Shown here piece after piece: positions 1-11,400 of a stretch of DNA of 64,000 nt. The notes below the pieces were generated by a model. It did no database searches and was not told where the DNA came from. It worked only from the letters and a program-made list of their open reading frames with translations. This stretch comes from Takakia lepidozioides (taxonomy: Eukaryota; Streptophyta; Takakiopsida; Takakiales; Takakiaceae): the NCBI GenBank assembly GCA_030704615.1, contig CM060733.1, forward strand, positions 75,120,907 to 75,184,906. Direction: 5' to 3'. A program made the translations under genes and the position numbers. Numbering within the stretch: the first letter of the stretch is position 1; each line of letters begins with the position of its first letter.

Positions 1-1848
1 ATGGGAAGCTAGCATGTTGCAGGTTGGAGATGATATGATCAGCTCTAGGTATTTCTGCCCGAAACTAGTTGTTGTGGGTAGATGAGGAGCAGCCGAATGG
101 TGGAGCTGCGAGGGGATGCATCGCAGCCCATTGGGAGCTTCAGCTCCAAACTCATGAAGAGATATGAGTGAAGAGAGGGGGCAGGTCCCTCTTGTGTGCA
201 AATCAGTGCACTTGTGAAACATGTGCTGAATTGGAGTTTCAATCTAAAACTCAGCAGTAAGGGCTCTTGGAGTGGCAAGAGCAGGGCTGGAAGGGCAGCA
301 ACGAGGCGCCCTAGAGCCAAGGGATATGCATGAGAAGTGCAGGTGCACCAAGTTTGTAAAGGTGTGTATTTTTAGATTCGTATTTGTGAGCTTCATGAAG
401 AAATGGAGCTTGTTGGGCAGCATATTGCTTGCTTGTTGAGTTTAGGGTGCTTCTAGTGGGCCATGAGAGCTCAGGAGTGTAGGGCGACGGGGCTGATGGC
501 TCCGCAGAAGCCATAGCTCAGCGGCAGCAGGTGCAGGAGCAAACCCCAGCTGGGGGAGAGCTCGGGAACTCGTTGGAAGTTCCAGGGCACGCAGGAAACA
601 GTGGCCGTGATGGGCCGTAGGGGCGGTATCACGAGATACCACGAGCCCAGGCCGTGACTGTTGACCGTGACCGTTGGAAGCCGTGGTGCGGACACAACGG
701 GTAGGCACGGTGACCAAATCGTGGGGATGGCGGGTCGTGAAGGCTCGTGGGAGTGGTACCACGGGGTATCACGGGGCAGCCCGTGGCCAACAAGTGCCTA
801 GGGCGGGCCATGAGGAGTCGTGGCGGTTGGAGCCACGGAAGGCCGCAAACAGGCAGAGTGAAAAAAATAAAAATAATAAAAAATTGGGCTCTGTAGAACA
901 ACGGTTTTGAGCTAGCTGATCCGGCAGAAAAGTCGGAATTGCCTCCCTGTTGCGTTTTAACAAAGGGGATTACTTCCCTGCAGGTAATCTTTTCGGGTTT
1001 TCAGCCCAATTCTTAACTATGGGGGAGACCAGCCTGCAGGTAATTCCTTTGGACAGAATGTTGTTGGGGCCTATATGTACCTCTATTTGCTCCATTTTTT
1101 AACCTTCAGTGAATGGCGTGGTTTCCTGAGGTGGTTTCATTCTGAGGAATGGCTGGTGGACGTAAGGAGGCACTGACGGACCCTGTGGAGGCTTGCACGG
1201 GGCCTTGGAGGCCAAGTTTCAGGAGCTCGTGGAGGGCGGTTTGAGGAGTGTCTACAGGATGCTCTCATGGTCATGCAAATGAGAGAAGAGAGGAAAAAAA
1301 GAGGGTGTTGGGATGAGAGCGTGCTGGGGATAGGTATTGCTTTAGCTTCCCTTCCTCGTAGCTTTCCACCTTCTTTGTAGGCCGAGACCTTTCCGTAGGT
1401 GGAGGCAAGAGTCAGTCCGAGTTTGGGCCGGGTTGCAGGAGCAACGCTGTGGAGTTGTTTTTGGTGTGGGGGAGTTGTTGTTTTCATTCTTGTATTTGGA
1501 TCCCCTCCACACCTGCATGCTTGATTGTGCGCCATGCTAGTTTTGTGTGGGCGCTTGATTTTATAGGTGGTTGACTGGGGCTTGATCGTCGATCCAACCC
1601 TAGAGCATGCTGCCGATGGTGAGGCTGGGTTGATGACCAATCAGACCATCTTTGTTTCTCTTGTGGTGAGATTGGAGGTAATGACCAGCCAACCATGGGA
1701 GTGCCTGCGGTGGATGCAGGTGCAGGCTATGTTAGGAACCTAGTATTCCAAACCATAAGCCGCATCAGGTTCTCTACCCGGTTACCTTGTGGAGAGGGGG
1801 TTAGAGACAGGTTCATGACCGGTTGAGTGTCAGTTTGTCAACACGGAG

Positions 1849-2706
1849 GTGCCACTGGTTGCTGGGGAAAGTGCCGGTACGAGCACTAGCGATACTAGCG
1901 GGTATATGAGACGAGGTGTGCGGTTTAGGCCTCCGTCACCTCCTTTGTCTTCTACGGAAGGTTCTGATTCGGATTGTGAATCAGGAGGACTCACACCGGC
2001 GGTGCAAGTTGTTTCCTCGCCATTGTTGTGGGACACAATGGAGGAGATGTATGGAGCCACCAAGGGGCCACGTAGGTACTCTGGGGCGGTGGGCACCATT
2101 GAGTTGGATGATTTTATCCAAGAGTTTGATAGTTGGTGTGACTTGCAGCAAATGCGCAATCCACAATTGTTTACGCCTTTCATGGCATGGAAGGGGTTGT
2201 TTCAGCACCTTGAGGGACCGCCCATGGATGATTACCATGAGTTTAGGCGGGGGCACAATGTTGAGATCGAGGAGTGGAGGATGTACTGGTCACCCGACTA
2301 TGTCTACATCACTAGAGGCACAAGGGCAACAGCCACACCAGCAGCAGCAACTACAACAACAGCTTCCACGAGCAGTAGGGGGACTAGTGGTACAGCAACT
2401 ACAACGTCCACCCAAGCTACTGCTGCACCAGCACCAGTGGCGGTGCTTGCCTTCAACCCTGTTGTGGAGTTCTTCGAAGAGTTGAGAATGAACTACCAAG
2501 GGATGAGGACAGAGAAGTTGAGGAGCTTGCAAGAGTTCCAGAGGAAGCCTACTGAGAGCTTGAGGGAGGCTTTCACTCGCATGAGGCGCTTGATAAATGT
2601 AACCCAAGGGGTTACGGAGGCTCTGCAGTTACGGAGGACAATTGGGAGCCTGACATTGGACCCATTGTCACTGGAGGAGAGAGACGACGTATACGGCGGT
2701 TCCTGA
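1849..2706 (+). pseudogene. Gag-like protein of the deleted gypsy element
   Basis: A reading frame of about 285 codons. The block containing DDFIQEFDSWCDLQQMRNPQ is nearly identical to the gag at 58.6 kb, and a Thr/Ala/Gln-rich linker follows at residues 160-200. A second conserved block, from EFFEEL to the RRLINVTQGV motif, is typical of a retrotransposon capsid region. The last 27 codons come from beyond the deletion junction (about 2625) and correspond to the linker before RT in the fuller copy. Gag would assemble the particle, but this one lacks the nucleocapsid zinc knuckles. The first ATG in the conserved frame is at about 1906; the upstream part of the frame may not be translated. Confidence 0.75.
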
Positions 2707-2735
2707 GGGCTTACAGGAATTGCTTTGCCTTCAGT

Positions 2736-3104
2736 TTGAAGGATTTTGGAGCACTGAAGGGTCAGGAGATTCGTATTGAGTTGGCCACGAACACGCCGAT
2801 CTTTCGGAGACCCTATAAATACAGTGACATGGAGAGGTCTTTGATTCAGATGAGGACTCAAGATCTCTGGGAGGCTGATTTGGTGGAGCTCTCTGGTGGA
2901 GAGTATGCTTCAGCCACGGTGATGCCAGCCAAGAATGATGTCTATGGCAATTGGACGGAGAGATGTATGTGCGGTGACTACTGGCATGTATATCGTTAGA
3001 CCAAGTCCAATAAATATGTCATGTCCCACACCTGAGGAGATCTTTGATGCCATTGGGCATGCCAAGGTCTTTAGCACTTTGGACTTGCGGTCCGGATATC
3101 ACCA
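2736..3104 (+). pseudogene. Reverse transcriptase N-terminal fragment (gypsy)
   Basis: The frame codes for the RT lead-in (GALKGQEIRIELATNTPI) and RT motifs 1-2. The VMPAKNDVYG stretch is the VxKKDG block, with Lys-Lys changed to Lys-Asn. LDLRSGYHQ follows after a frame change near 3000. The homologue at 62742 has the same order. The polymerase active site (YxDD) lies beyond the truncation and is missing, so this piece has no activity of its own. It is followed by unrelated sequence. Confidence 0.8.
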
Positions 3105-4535
3105 GTTCATCTGTTCAACGAAGGACAATCCAGTCACTCCCCCCTTAAAATACCAGTGCTACCCAGTTCTGCAACAAAAAGACGTAAAAGTTTTAGGCTA
3201 CAAGCTAGCCCCCTCCCTCTCTCCATCAGATCTGCCATAGCTTACAACCCAATTATAGCCAGAACCTGCTTCAATCTCCAATCCTTTCCCACTCTCGCTT
3301 TCAAAGGCTGCCCCCACAACCTCTCGCAATCTGACCCGACTGCATCACTCCCATGATCTACAGGCGGCTCCCCAAACCCCTCCTTTCTTATCACTGCAAA
3401 CAACGGTACCAATATGGAGTTACTCTGCATCACAGCACAAGACGTTGACATCTTCATGTCAAAGTGCCCCATTGACAGCAGCCCAATTCCTACTTTTTGC
3501 AACAAGATCGACATGTTCTTGTGGGTACAACATTCACATCTGACTCTTCACCCTCACGCAAAGATTACATGAGGGGCCTTCATTGAAAACAGTCCAGGAC
3601 TGGGCACCAGTCTATCTCCAACTACCCATATTCTTGCTATCATGGAGGAAAATGATTGTTGTTGCAAGGGCAATCTTCCAAGGGTGAATGGACTCTCCCC
3701 GCCCCCTATGATCTTCCTACGGAAGTGCATGAAGAAAATGAACTCATTGACAGAGAGAAGCAGAACGAGCACATGGACTACTCCAACTACAACACATGAC
3801 TTGATTCCTCGTCCAGCTCCTCTAAATTGCAGCTATCTCTTCTATCATCGCTCAATGCGCCTCCGGCCACTCAGCTTGTGGACAGCTCTGGACCAATTGC
3901 AGGGAATCTTATTCTTCCTTCTCCAACATCCCCGGCTCCTAAAGGGGGAAGCGTCTCCCCACCCCTGCCTCTCCATCATGCTTCGCCGTCACATGCCGTG
4001 GGGAGGCTTCTGCTTGCCGCGCTCTTTATGGACACTCCCACTCCGGCCATCCCTCCATCTCCGCCTGTCCAAATAAGTTCTCAGTCATCCACTATTCCAT
4101 TTATCATCTTCTTTAAGTCAGAATCTAGTTCCCCAGCAGGTGCAGAGTCCTTTGCCTCCACAACACCCCTCCCTCCCCGGCCGGTAGAGGAACCGGTTTT
4201 TCCAACACCACCCATAGTTCACACCTGGCACTTTGAACGGCTCCTCTTACACCCATGTGAGAGGAGGCAAGGTGTGATCTCGACCATTGTAGGAAAAGCC
4301 ACATGGTGTTACAAATTTCACACTGGAATGACACCCATAGGGTCAACGGGTGTTGACCAAGATAATTCATATGGGGCATTTGACATGAGTGTGAAATGAG
4401 TCATGGAGTGTGAGGTAAGCAGTATAGTTTAACTATAACTGAAAATCTGGAAAGGGAGAGCGTAACATTGTCTTGAGCCCCGGAAAGCACGGTCACTGGT
4501 GTCCTGAATCCATATTGAGAAGCTTGTGCACCATC
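3105..4535. other. Intergenic, no recognisable gene
   Basis: Two overlapping frames around 3642-4399 are rich in Pro, Ser and Leu and look like low-complexity open frames rather than conserved protein. I recognised no domain, RNA gene or repeat here. The stretch begins where the gypsy RT stops and ends at a transposase remnant. Confidence 0.5.
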
Positions 4536-4539
4536 CAGA

Positions 4540-4740
4540 GTTATCGCGTTGGTCTCTTCTTGCTCTCATAGTAGTCAGTAGTCGACATTGTTGAACCAAA
4601 AATGGTTGTGCGGGGACGTCTGTGCGCTGTGCACCATCCGAAATCCTGCTGCAGTAAGGGCATCGGCCTCAACCTGAGTCAGATTGCATCCCGGTTCCAC
4701 CGGCCAAACCGTGGGAGCCTTTGGCATTGCTTGTATGCAG
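4540..4740 (-). pseudogene. MULE-like transposase 3' remnant
   Basis: This 200-bp stretch is a clear homologue of 6715-6900, the 3' coding part of transposase copy 1. It shares the blocks around GCGCTGCACCATCC and CCGGTTCCACCGGCC with scattered substitutions. It codes on the minus strand for the poorly conserved segment after the FWFC-R-HD motif. It stops abruptly at about 4741 next to the PPR fragment. It is a small piece of another element copy. Confidence 0.55.
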
Positions 4741-4756
4741 GAAAGCTGGGATTATA

Positions 4757-4953
4757 TCAAATATCATTCTTGAAAATGCCCTTGTGGACATGTATGCCAA
4801 ATGTGGGGGTTATCCAGGATACAAAAGGGGAGTGTTTGACAATATGGCTGGAGTCCACTGATTGCAGGATATGCGCATCATGGTTGTGGGATAGAGGCTT
4901 TGGAGACCTATGAGCAAATGATGCTGAAAGGGGTAAAGCCCAACCAAGTAACA
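4757..4953 (+). pseudogene. PPR protein fragment
   Basis: Two frames together read as a pentatricopeptide-repeat block: ENALVDMYAKCGG, then VFDNMAGVH, then after a frame change IAGYAHHGCGIEALE and MMLKGVKPNQVT. These are the signatures of plant PLS/DYW-type PPR proteins, which bind organellar RNA for editing or processing. About 65 residues (two motifs) survive, with at least one frameshift, so this is a dead fragment. It lies between transposase remnants, which suggests capture by or insertion near a MULE. The PPR assignment is strong; the parent gene cannot be named. Confidence 0.8.
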
Positions 4954-4959
4954 AGGACT

Positions 4960-5550
4960 ACCAGACAAAGACACGATGACTACCCAGGCTGGAGGTGCAA
5001 GTGGCTCACCCACGACATGGGTGCAACAAGGCCCCATGAGGGCACAAACATTGCTGGTAGTGAGCAAAAGGCAGGAAAGTAGGTAGTGTATGCTCTGAAA
5101 CTCATTGATTGGATCTTGTTGACAAAATACTTGATGACGTCCCAACATTTAGATCCATCGGATTCCTTTTTTTTTGGTCTGATCAAGTTCTGTTACTTGA
5201 ACTTTCAAGACTACTCAATGTTCAGATCCACTTGGAATATGTGGGTCTGTCTGATTGGTAGAAATTGTTTGCTCCGTGGTTATACCTATGACGCTAACAA
5301 TAGACAAATGTAGTACAGTTGGTTACGTTGTCACTGCACTAGCGCTATGCATAGTAAATATATACCACAGTAGCAGTGGTATATGTTCCTCCAGTGGTAT
5401 TCATAATCACATGCATACCACTCTATTATTGGTATATGTTCCAATAAAGATATATTGAAATATCACAATATGGATGGTGTAATGACACTACAAGTCATTC
5501 AGACTACTCAAAATGATATTGACACACTCCAAAAATTTCATTAACCACTC
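4960..5550. other. AT-richer intergenic stretch
   Basis: No gene is recognisable. There is a short local repeat of the TATACCAC/GTGGTAT type around 5355-5430 and otherwise unstructured sequence. Confidence 0.4.
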
Positions 5551-5554
5551 ATGT

Positions 5555-5690
5555 AGTACTCATTCCAATAATGGGGCTGTTCTTGTTCCTTGTTTCATGA
5601 GAGGATTTGTTTGTGCAAAGTTTGTAGAGGCGATCACGGCCATCTTCTGGTTCTGCAGGCATGACATTATGACTTTGTGTCTACGGCTGA
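5555..5690 (+). pseudogene. MULE-like transposase fragment (FWFC block)
   Basis: The frame reads NGAVLVPCFMRGF, then CAKFVEA, then FWFCRHDIMT. It is a close homologue of the conserved block near the C-terminus of all three larger transposase copies (about 6930-7040, 25070-25126 and 49560-49660). It is on the opposite strand from the remnant at 4540-4740, so the debris here has been rearranged or comes from two copies. Only about 45 codons remain. Confidence 0.7.
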
Positions 5691-5796
5691 ACTAGGTCGA
5701 AGAAGAAGGTGCCCTCACCACATTGTCCTCGACCTTGTGTCTGTAGTTAGGTAATGTCGGATTGGTCCATGAGAACCACCACGGTGCAGCTGAGCG

Positions 5797-5859
5797 AGCA
5801 GAGATTGAAACACGACCTGCTAAGACCAACCTGACTCTTCCAAGAACCTTGTAAACATA
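5797..5859 (-). repeat. Inverted copy of the sequence flanking element 1
   Basis: The reverse complement of 5797-5859 matches 6360-6422 at 57 of 63 positions with no gaps. Similarity ends exactly at 6422, where element 1 begins. This copy therefore acts as a natural empty-site control that places the left edge of element 1 at 6423. Confidence 0.75.
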
Positions 5860-5919
5860 ACGAGGACTTAGCGTGCGCAACAGCGATAGGGCTTAGTGCA
5901 CAAGGGAAAAAATAAAACA

Positions 5920-5995
5920 ACACAAAGAGTTTGAACCCGCGATGTCGCAATAGGCAGGAAGAGCCCTTACCAGTACGCTACATACACACATTTTG
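5920..5995 (-). other. tRNA-like Pol III head (SINE or tRNA relic)
   Basis: On the minus strand TAGCGTACTGGT (5969-5980) resembles a tRNA A box and GGGTTCAAACTC (5927-5938) a B box, with tRNA-like spacing of about 31 nt between them. No convincing cloverleaf or CCA-proximal acceptor stem forms by eye, so a tRNA-derived SINE head or a decayed tRNA is more likely than a working tRNA gene. Confidence 0.35.
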
Positions 5996-5999
5996 AAAT

Positions 6000-6300
6000 T
6001 TCCCCCCATAAGTATGTATATATTTTGAACATTTTCTAGCCCATTTATATATACATAGTTTGTATGTGGGGTATTAAATTAACCCCCTTCTATTCACGCA
6101 CGTGACACATACATATTGCTATATAAATTTATATATTATAATTACACGTGCCATCGCTTAAATGATCGTCTCAGTCAACTGAATTTAGGTAGTCAAAGTC
6201 TCTCACTGTGGCCCTGACACAGTCAAAATTTTCGCGGTTGTGTGGCACCTCGCAATCGCAAGGCGTGGCTTTTTCTTAATGTAGGATGTGAAGAAGTTTG
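6000..6300. other. AT-rich stretch without genes
   Basis: Low-complexity TATATA-rich sequence (6000-6150) and then unremarkable DNA. Nothing recognisable was seen on either strand. Confidence 0.5.
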
Positions 6301-6517
6301 TCCATCCTGCAAATGTGGGCTTTTGGCTCCTGTTAGTACCATGATTCGGTATTCTTCCTTATGTTTACAAGGTTCTTGGGAAAATCAGCTTGGTCTTAGC
6401 AGGCCGTGTTTCAATCTTTGCTGAGGTTTACTATTTCATGAGCGGAAACCATGAGCCATGAGCCATGAGCTGCATGAGCCGCATGAGCGGTGAGCCGAAG
6501 TCTAAGACACGCGGATT

Positions 6518-9500
6518 TCATGAGCGGACTTCTCCAAATTTGGAAATGCGGCAGATTAAAAAAAATATTAAAATAATGTTTACTTCTGTCGAGCTCTGGA
6601 TTGTACAGTTCATCCGAAGTGCATTCCCCATCCTTGTCTCGTTCACTTTTGAGGGAGGTCGCCGCCTCTTCGGTTTCCCCCAACGATGTATATGATGCTT
6701 AGAGCTGTCGCGTCCCATTGTTCTTGCTCTCACAGGGGTCGGTGGTAGAGGCTGTGGAAGCGGAAATGGTTGTCTGGGGACGTCAGTGCGCTGCACCATC
6801 CAAAATCCTGCGGCAGTAAGGGCGTCGGCCTCAACCTGACTCAGATCGCAGCCTAGTTCCACCAGCCACACCGGGGGAGCCTCTGGCATTGTTTGTATGC
6901 CGTACTTGGGCTTTCCATACACGCAAGTCATAATGTCATGCCTGCAGAACCAGAACTGGGTGGTTGTCGCCTCCGCAAACTTTGCATGGACAAATCTTCC
7001 TATAAAAGTAGGAGCAGGGACAGCCCCATCTGGATTCCTCTTTATCATCTCTAAACAACGTTGTCGTGTATCCACTCGAATTGCGGAACACCTGCCTCGA
7101 AACGACGGCTTTATGCGAGCAATTCTCCATTGTGACGCAGACACAGTCGTCTACACAATGGCTTGGCCATACTGCATAACAGCGGGCGAAATCTGGGGCA
7201 AGCGAGCGGTGGGAATTTCTCGCACGGAATCCCCGCTTGAAGGCGATGGCGATCTGGAATTTCTTGGGCTTCCACTGCTGGAAGACACATTGTGCGGCAA
7301 CATCACGGGCCCTCGAGGTGCTGTCCGAATGTTCCTGTCGCATCTCCAGGAATCTTCTTCACACCCGGGTTCCTCTTCAATCCTCCGCCTCACAGGGCGA
7401 GTACGGACGTCCCCCTCTAGGTGTTCACCTCTGCGGTGCAGAGGCGTCCCTTTGATCTTCTCTCGCAATGTTGTCGCCCATTTCAGTGGATTCTTCGACC
7501 TGAAGCTGTTCGTACCAACAATTCCTCCCTGTCCAGCCCAAAGCCCCATTGTTTCCCGCTCAAGAACTTGTAGTACGTGGCTTGCTGCATGATTGCTCTG
7601 TCGATGTCCTCCGTTGTGGCCGTCACTACGTCCACCAGATGTGCGGCAGAAGACGCTCGCCAGGAGGAGTGGACTGATTCTGCCATATTCATGTTCGGCA
7701 TGTCCGTGTCGGAATCCAAGCACTGCTCCTACAAGGACAGAAACAATGGTGAGGGACCAATGCAAAGGTCCGTAATAGAACGACAATTGCACGAAAAGTC
7801 TGGCATCATACGTCCCGCATGTACTGTCCAAACTGTCGATACAGAAAAGCCAGCTGTGCAAGGCTCCCAGATTGGTTGTCTCCACTGCACCTGACGTGTT
7901 CCACCAAGCCTCAATGATTGCAAACTTTACCTCCGAGTCATCAAATGTGGGTGCATCCTTCCACGCCGTACAAAGGACACGGTGTTCAGCCTGGAATGAG
8001 CTAGCAACAAATTTGGTAGTGTAGTGAGATAGACTTTGCATCCAATGGAATCCACAGGATCTCTCTTTCCCCTCCATTGGAACATTGGGGTCCTCACCAT
8101 ACACATGCCGCACCGCTGCCCAGTTGGCCTGAGCGTTGTCTGCCATGAATCCCCTGAAATTGGGCTCTGGTTAACCCGCCCTTGCCATCTGCTCGTTTAT
8201 GCCCTCCCACAGATGCATCTCCGACTGTGTGTCCTCCCCTTTCATCTCGCAAATTGCAATCGTCATGAGCCTCTTGGAGTGATAGTCATAAACCATAGTC
8301 ACCCACTGATGGTTTGTAATTCGCTTGATGTGATCAAACATCACCCAAGCATTCGATAAGTTTCTAGTTGTCATGACAAGTGACCAAGTCGACTCCACTC
8401 CCAGGCCCACACGTCGACATTTTAAAAATGTAACAACAATCAGATTTGCTGCCTTGCCCTGGAAACCTGCTACCTTGGATGTAGTCATATCCAGTCATTC
8501 ATTTCACCTCCAAGATTGAGTGCATGTCCGACCCCCGGCCGAACTCCTGCTTGCAAGATACGATGTGATTCCGCACATTCAAACTACAAACGTGCGAGAC
8601 GGACTCCAACAGGTCAAGCATCTCCTCTTCGTTCAAGGGCACTCGGTTTGAACCATCTTCAGACATGATTTTGCCAAGAGAAATCTTGTGGGTTGCCTTC
8701 AGCTGAATCTGCTTTGGTCTGGCTTCAGGGCTCAATTTCACCTCCTCTTTTATGATGTCGTGTGCTTCCTGCACAGCCTCCCGCATGTTGCCTCTCGCCA
8801 AGGGGTGGCAGTGGACCCCAACGTGTATGCAAGCTCTAGTCAAGTCCGGGAGCAAATGGATTACGTAATATTGCTTGGCTCTGCACATGGACATGCACGT
8901 CGGTGGTTCTTTGCAATGTGCGCACTTGAAAGTACCCGCAGGAGCTTGGCTGGAGACAATGAATGGATGATGGGTTGTGCCAGTCGAATCCGTCTCGTTT
9001 CTCCGCCCTCCTTTGGAGAGAAAGTGGAAGCAGGCGGGATTGAGGCACCTCAGCTTCCCCGCACAGAGGACGTATCGTACACGAACACCATCAGCAAATT
9101 TCGTGCTACTGGTCTTCGTCACACACCAGGGGTGTCCGTCATGCTTTTGATCTATGTCTGTTAACATCCTTGAGGCTTTGTTTGACGAAGTAACAGGTGG
9201 AAACTTGAAGTTGACATTGCCATCAACTTCGGGAGGCAAATACGTTACCTTCCTGATTGGAAATTTGGCATAGTCGAGAGCAGCCAGCTCGGAGCAAGAA
9301 CCATCGAGGTGATGTTGTCGTAGAAGCTGCACAATGGACCGGGTTGGAGTTATGCTCGAGGGTACATGCGTAGCACTTGCAGAGACGTCCATGTCGGATT
9401 TGAACGACCGTGTGGAGGACATGGGGACCTCAATGCACTCATCTTCCTTGTCGGAAATGTCAAATACGTCCACACGAGAAGCTATGGAGGGTCTTGACGG

Positions 9501-10019
9501 TCGAGGTCGGGAATGATTATCGTTGCATACCTCTCTGTTGGCAGTGGCCGCCTATCGGTTTCCCGACTCCTTTGTGGATGGTGTGGGCAACGACTGATTC
9601 GAAAAGGGAATGGGCATTCCCACAGCTCGGTACAGGATGGTGTCTGATGGGGGTACGTGCCATTCGATTCCGCAACCTCCGTCGTTACCTGGCACGACAA
9701 TGGTCTCGTCAACCTGTCCAGGAACATCCTTCTTTTCTTCTTCCAAATAAACTGTGCCCGGTTTGAGCTTGAATTTGGAACAAATGTAAGTTTCAGTCAC
9801 TCTGCAAAGTCCTCCCTCGTTTGGGATCAAGGCTCTCCCAAGTGACGGAGGACAGCAAACTATAGCGTAGGAATTCGAAACCATCGAACACCGCACGAAA
9901 TTGGCAAGTGCGATGTTCGCTATAGCGACAGACCAAGACTCACAGGCACCATGTAAGTGGATCTGCGGAGTCCATCGATGATTGGAAGTCGCACATTCAA
10001 GTGAAAAGTATTGTTTCAA
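6518..10019 (-). pseudogene. MULE-like DDE transposase, copy 1 (decayed)
   Basis: It reads from 10019 down to 6518. The N-terminal region (9552-10019) contains FKLKPGTVYLEEEKK. A zinc-finger block (8499-9549) has DGHPWC, Cys pairs and a final HxH (GVHCHP), in the style of WRKY-GCM1/FLYWCH fingers of MULE transposases. The core follows: VYDYHSKRLMTIAICEMKGE (first Asp), NFRGFMADNAQANW (second Asp) and ERSCGFHW (the CxxH found in MULE cores). The C-terminal part has NMAESVHSSWRAS and FWFCRHDIMT. Family transposases cut and join DNA at inverted repeats. In-frame stops (TAG at 9552-9554, TAA near 8173, TAG near 7161) and frame changes disable it. The SWIM-like end seen in copy 2 is absent. Confidence 0.8.
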
Positions 10020-10280
10020 GCTACATGCATGAAGGTGGGAGGTGTGATTCCATATCCACTAAGTATGACAATGATGGCCGATTCGGCGACGAAATAACAT
10101 CTCCTGACAGTTTCTACTGAGGGTGGATCAACCAGTATTTGCGGTGCAGACATGAACGTTCGCACTGACAAGTGCCAGGACTGTTAGTTAAAACGGTTAG
10201 ACAACCAAGTTGTGCTCATTAAGACAGGCCGCAATTGTGATGTTTCGGAACAATGCAACCCATTGCACATGGCTGAATGG
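10020..10280. other. Intergenic lead-in to the palindrome array
   Basis: This lies between the divergent transposase and ParB-methyltransferase genes. It probably contains upstream sequence of both. I saw no clear TATA box or other signal. Confidence 0.3.
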
Positions 10281-10336
10281 GAATGCGGTCCTGCATCCCA
10301 GTTCGACAAGTTCTCTCGTTGATTGTGATCGGAAAT

Positions 10337-11400
10337 GCGGCACCGCATTTTCGTCAACAGGAAAACCAAAATACTGGTGCAACGGAAATCCGATTTCACA
10401 TTTCAGTCCACTCTAAAAAGCAGGCCCATGGTGGAACGAAAATGCGGTATCGCATTTAGGTCCAATGGGACTAGGAACACACGGTAGAAAATAATAACCA
10501 CAGCGCATTTTCAACGACTGTGACACTTTGGATAGGCAGGAACGGAAATGCGGTGCCGCATTTCCGTCCGGTCTCTTTCAATGGAATCCAGTGGACGGAA
10601 ATGAGGTTCCGCATTTCCGTCCGGTGTGCTATTTTCGATTGCTGTTGGACGGAAATATGGCGCCGCATTTCCGTTTTGCATCTTAGGCATGCAGCAGTGC
10701 GACGGAAATTCGGCACCGCATTTCCGTCCGGGGAAACCTTTATACTCTCCAGAACGGAAATGCGGTGCCGCATTTCCGTCCAACAAGTACGGTATGTGAC
10801 AGTGGAACGGAAATGCGGTACGGCATTTCCGTTCTAATTGAAAATCATGAACCACTAGAACTGAAATGCGGCACCGCATTTCCGTCCGAGTCGCACCTTC
10901 TGACATTCCACAACGGAAATGCGGCGCCACATTTCCGTTTTGTATCTCAGGCATGGAGCTGTGGGACAGAAATGCGGCACCGCATTTCCGTTCTGATTGA
11001 AAATCATGAACCACTGGAACTGAAATGCGGCACCGCATTTCCATCCGAGTCGCACCTTCCGACATTCCACAACGGCAATGCGGCGCCGCATTTCCGTTTT
11101 GTATCCCAGGCATGGAGCTGTGGGACGGAAATGCAGCACCGCATTTCCGTCCGAGTCGCACCTTCCGACATTCCACAACGGAAATGCGATGCCGCATTTC
11201 CGTTTTGTATGCATGGAGCTGTGGGACGGAAATGCGGCACCGCATTTCCATCCGAGTCACACATGCCGACATTCCACAACGGAAATGCGGCGCCGCATTT
11301 CCGTTTTGTATCTCAAGCATGGAGCTGTGGGACGAAAATGCGGCAATGCCATGATATGTGGACATGTGGACCAACGGAATTGCGGCACCGCATTTTCATG
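10337..11400. repeat. Palindrome array i (about 19 units, core AAATGCGGYRCCGCATTT)
   Basis: About 19 copies of a 20-24 bp near-perfect palindrome, spaced roughly 50-55 bp apart, with arms GGAAATGCGG / CCGCATTTCC and centre GGYRCC (GGCACC, GGTGCC or GGCGCC). The spacers between about 10830 and 11330 are also repeated (for example around GTCGCACCTTC and CATGGAGCTGTGGGA), so part of the array grew by tandem duplication. Long open frames on both strands here are artefacts of the repeated unit. The array fills the gap between two divergent genes. Confidence 0.9.

Larger units (their letters stand above)
1365..3104 (+). mobile_element. Gypsy LTR retrotransposon, internally deleted and 3'-truncated copy
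   Basis: This is a Ty3/gypsy relic. It shares its 5' leader (from about 1365), its gag and the start of its reverse transcriptase with the longer element at 57.9-64 kb. Gag runs from about 1849 to 2625 and then joins directly to the sequence just upstream of RT, so gag C-terminus, zinc knuckles, protease and methyltransferase are missing. Similarity stops at about 3104, inside RT just after the conserved LDLRSGYHQ block. The upstream stretch 1-1365 may hold LTR or leader sequence, but I could not find LTR ends or a primer-binding site. The copy cannot be autonomous. Confidence 0.8.

Noticed and set aside
442-963. Short ORFs in the first kilobase
   Set aside because: Low-complexity CGTGG-type sequence, frames on both strands, no family resemblance.
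3642-4399. Two overlapping Pro/Ser/Leu-rich ORFs considered as a gene
   Set aside because: No domain, no conserved frame and both frames of similar quality; treated as non-coding.
7237-7894. Plus-strand frames over transposase copy 1
   Set aside because: Antisense shadows of the conserved minus-strand transposase; the minus frame aligns with two other copies.
10511-11374. Long minus-strand ORF (287 codons) through array i
   Set aside because: It merely translates the palindrome again and again (NGNAAPHF-like repeats), and equally long frames exist on the other strand; it reflects the lack of stop codons in the unit.
10337-11400. CRISPR-like array (regular short palindromic repeats)
   Set aside because: The units are degenerate, the spacers are themselves repeated rather than unique, spacing varies, there are no cas genes, and the surrounding genes have eukaryotic introns.
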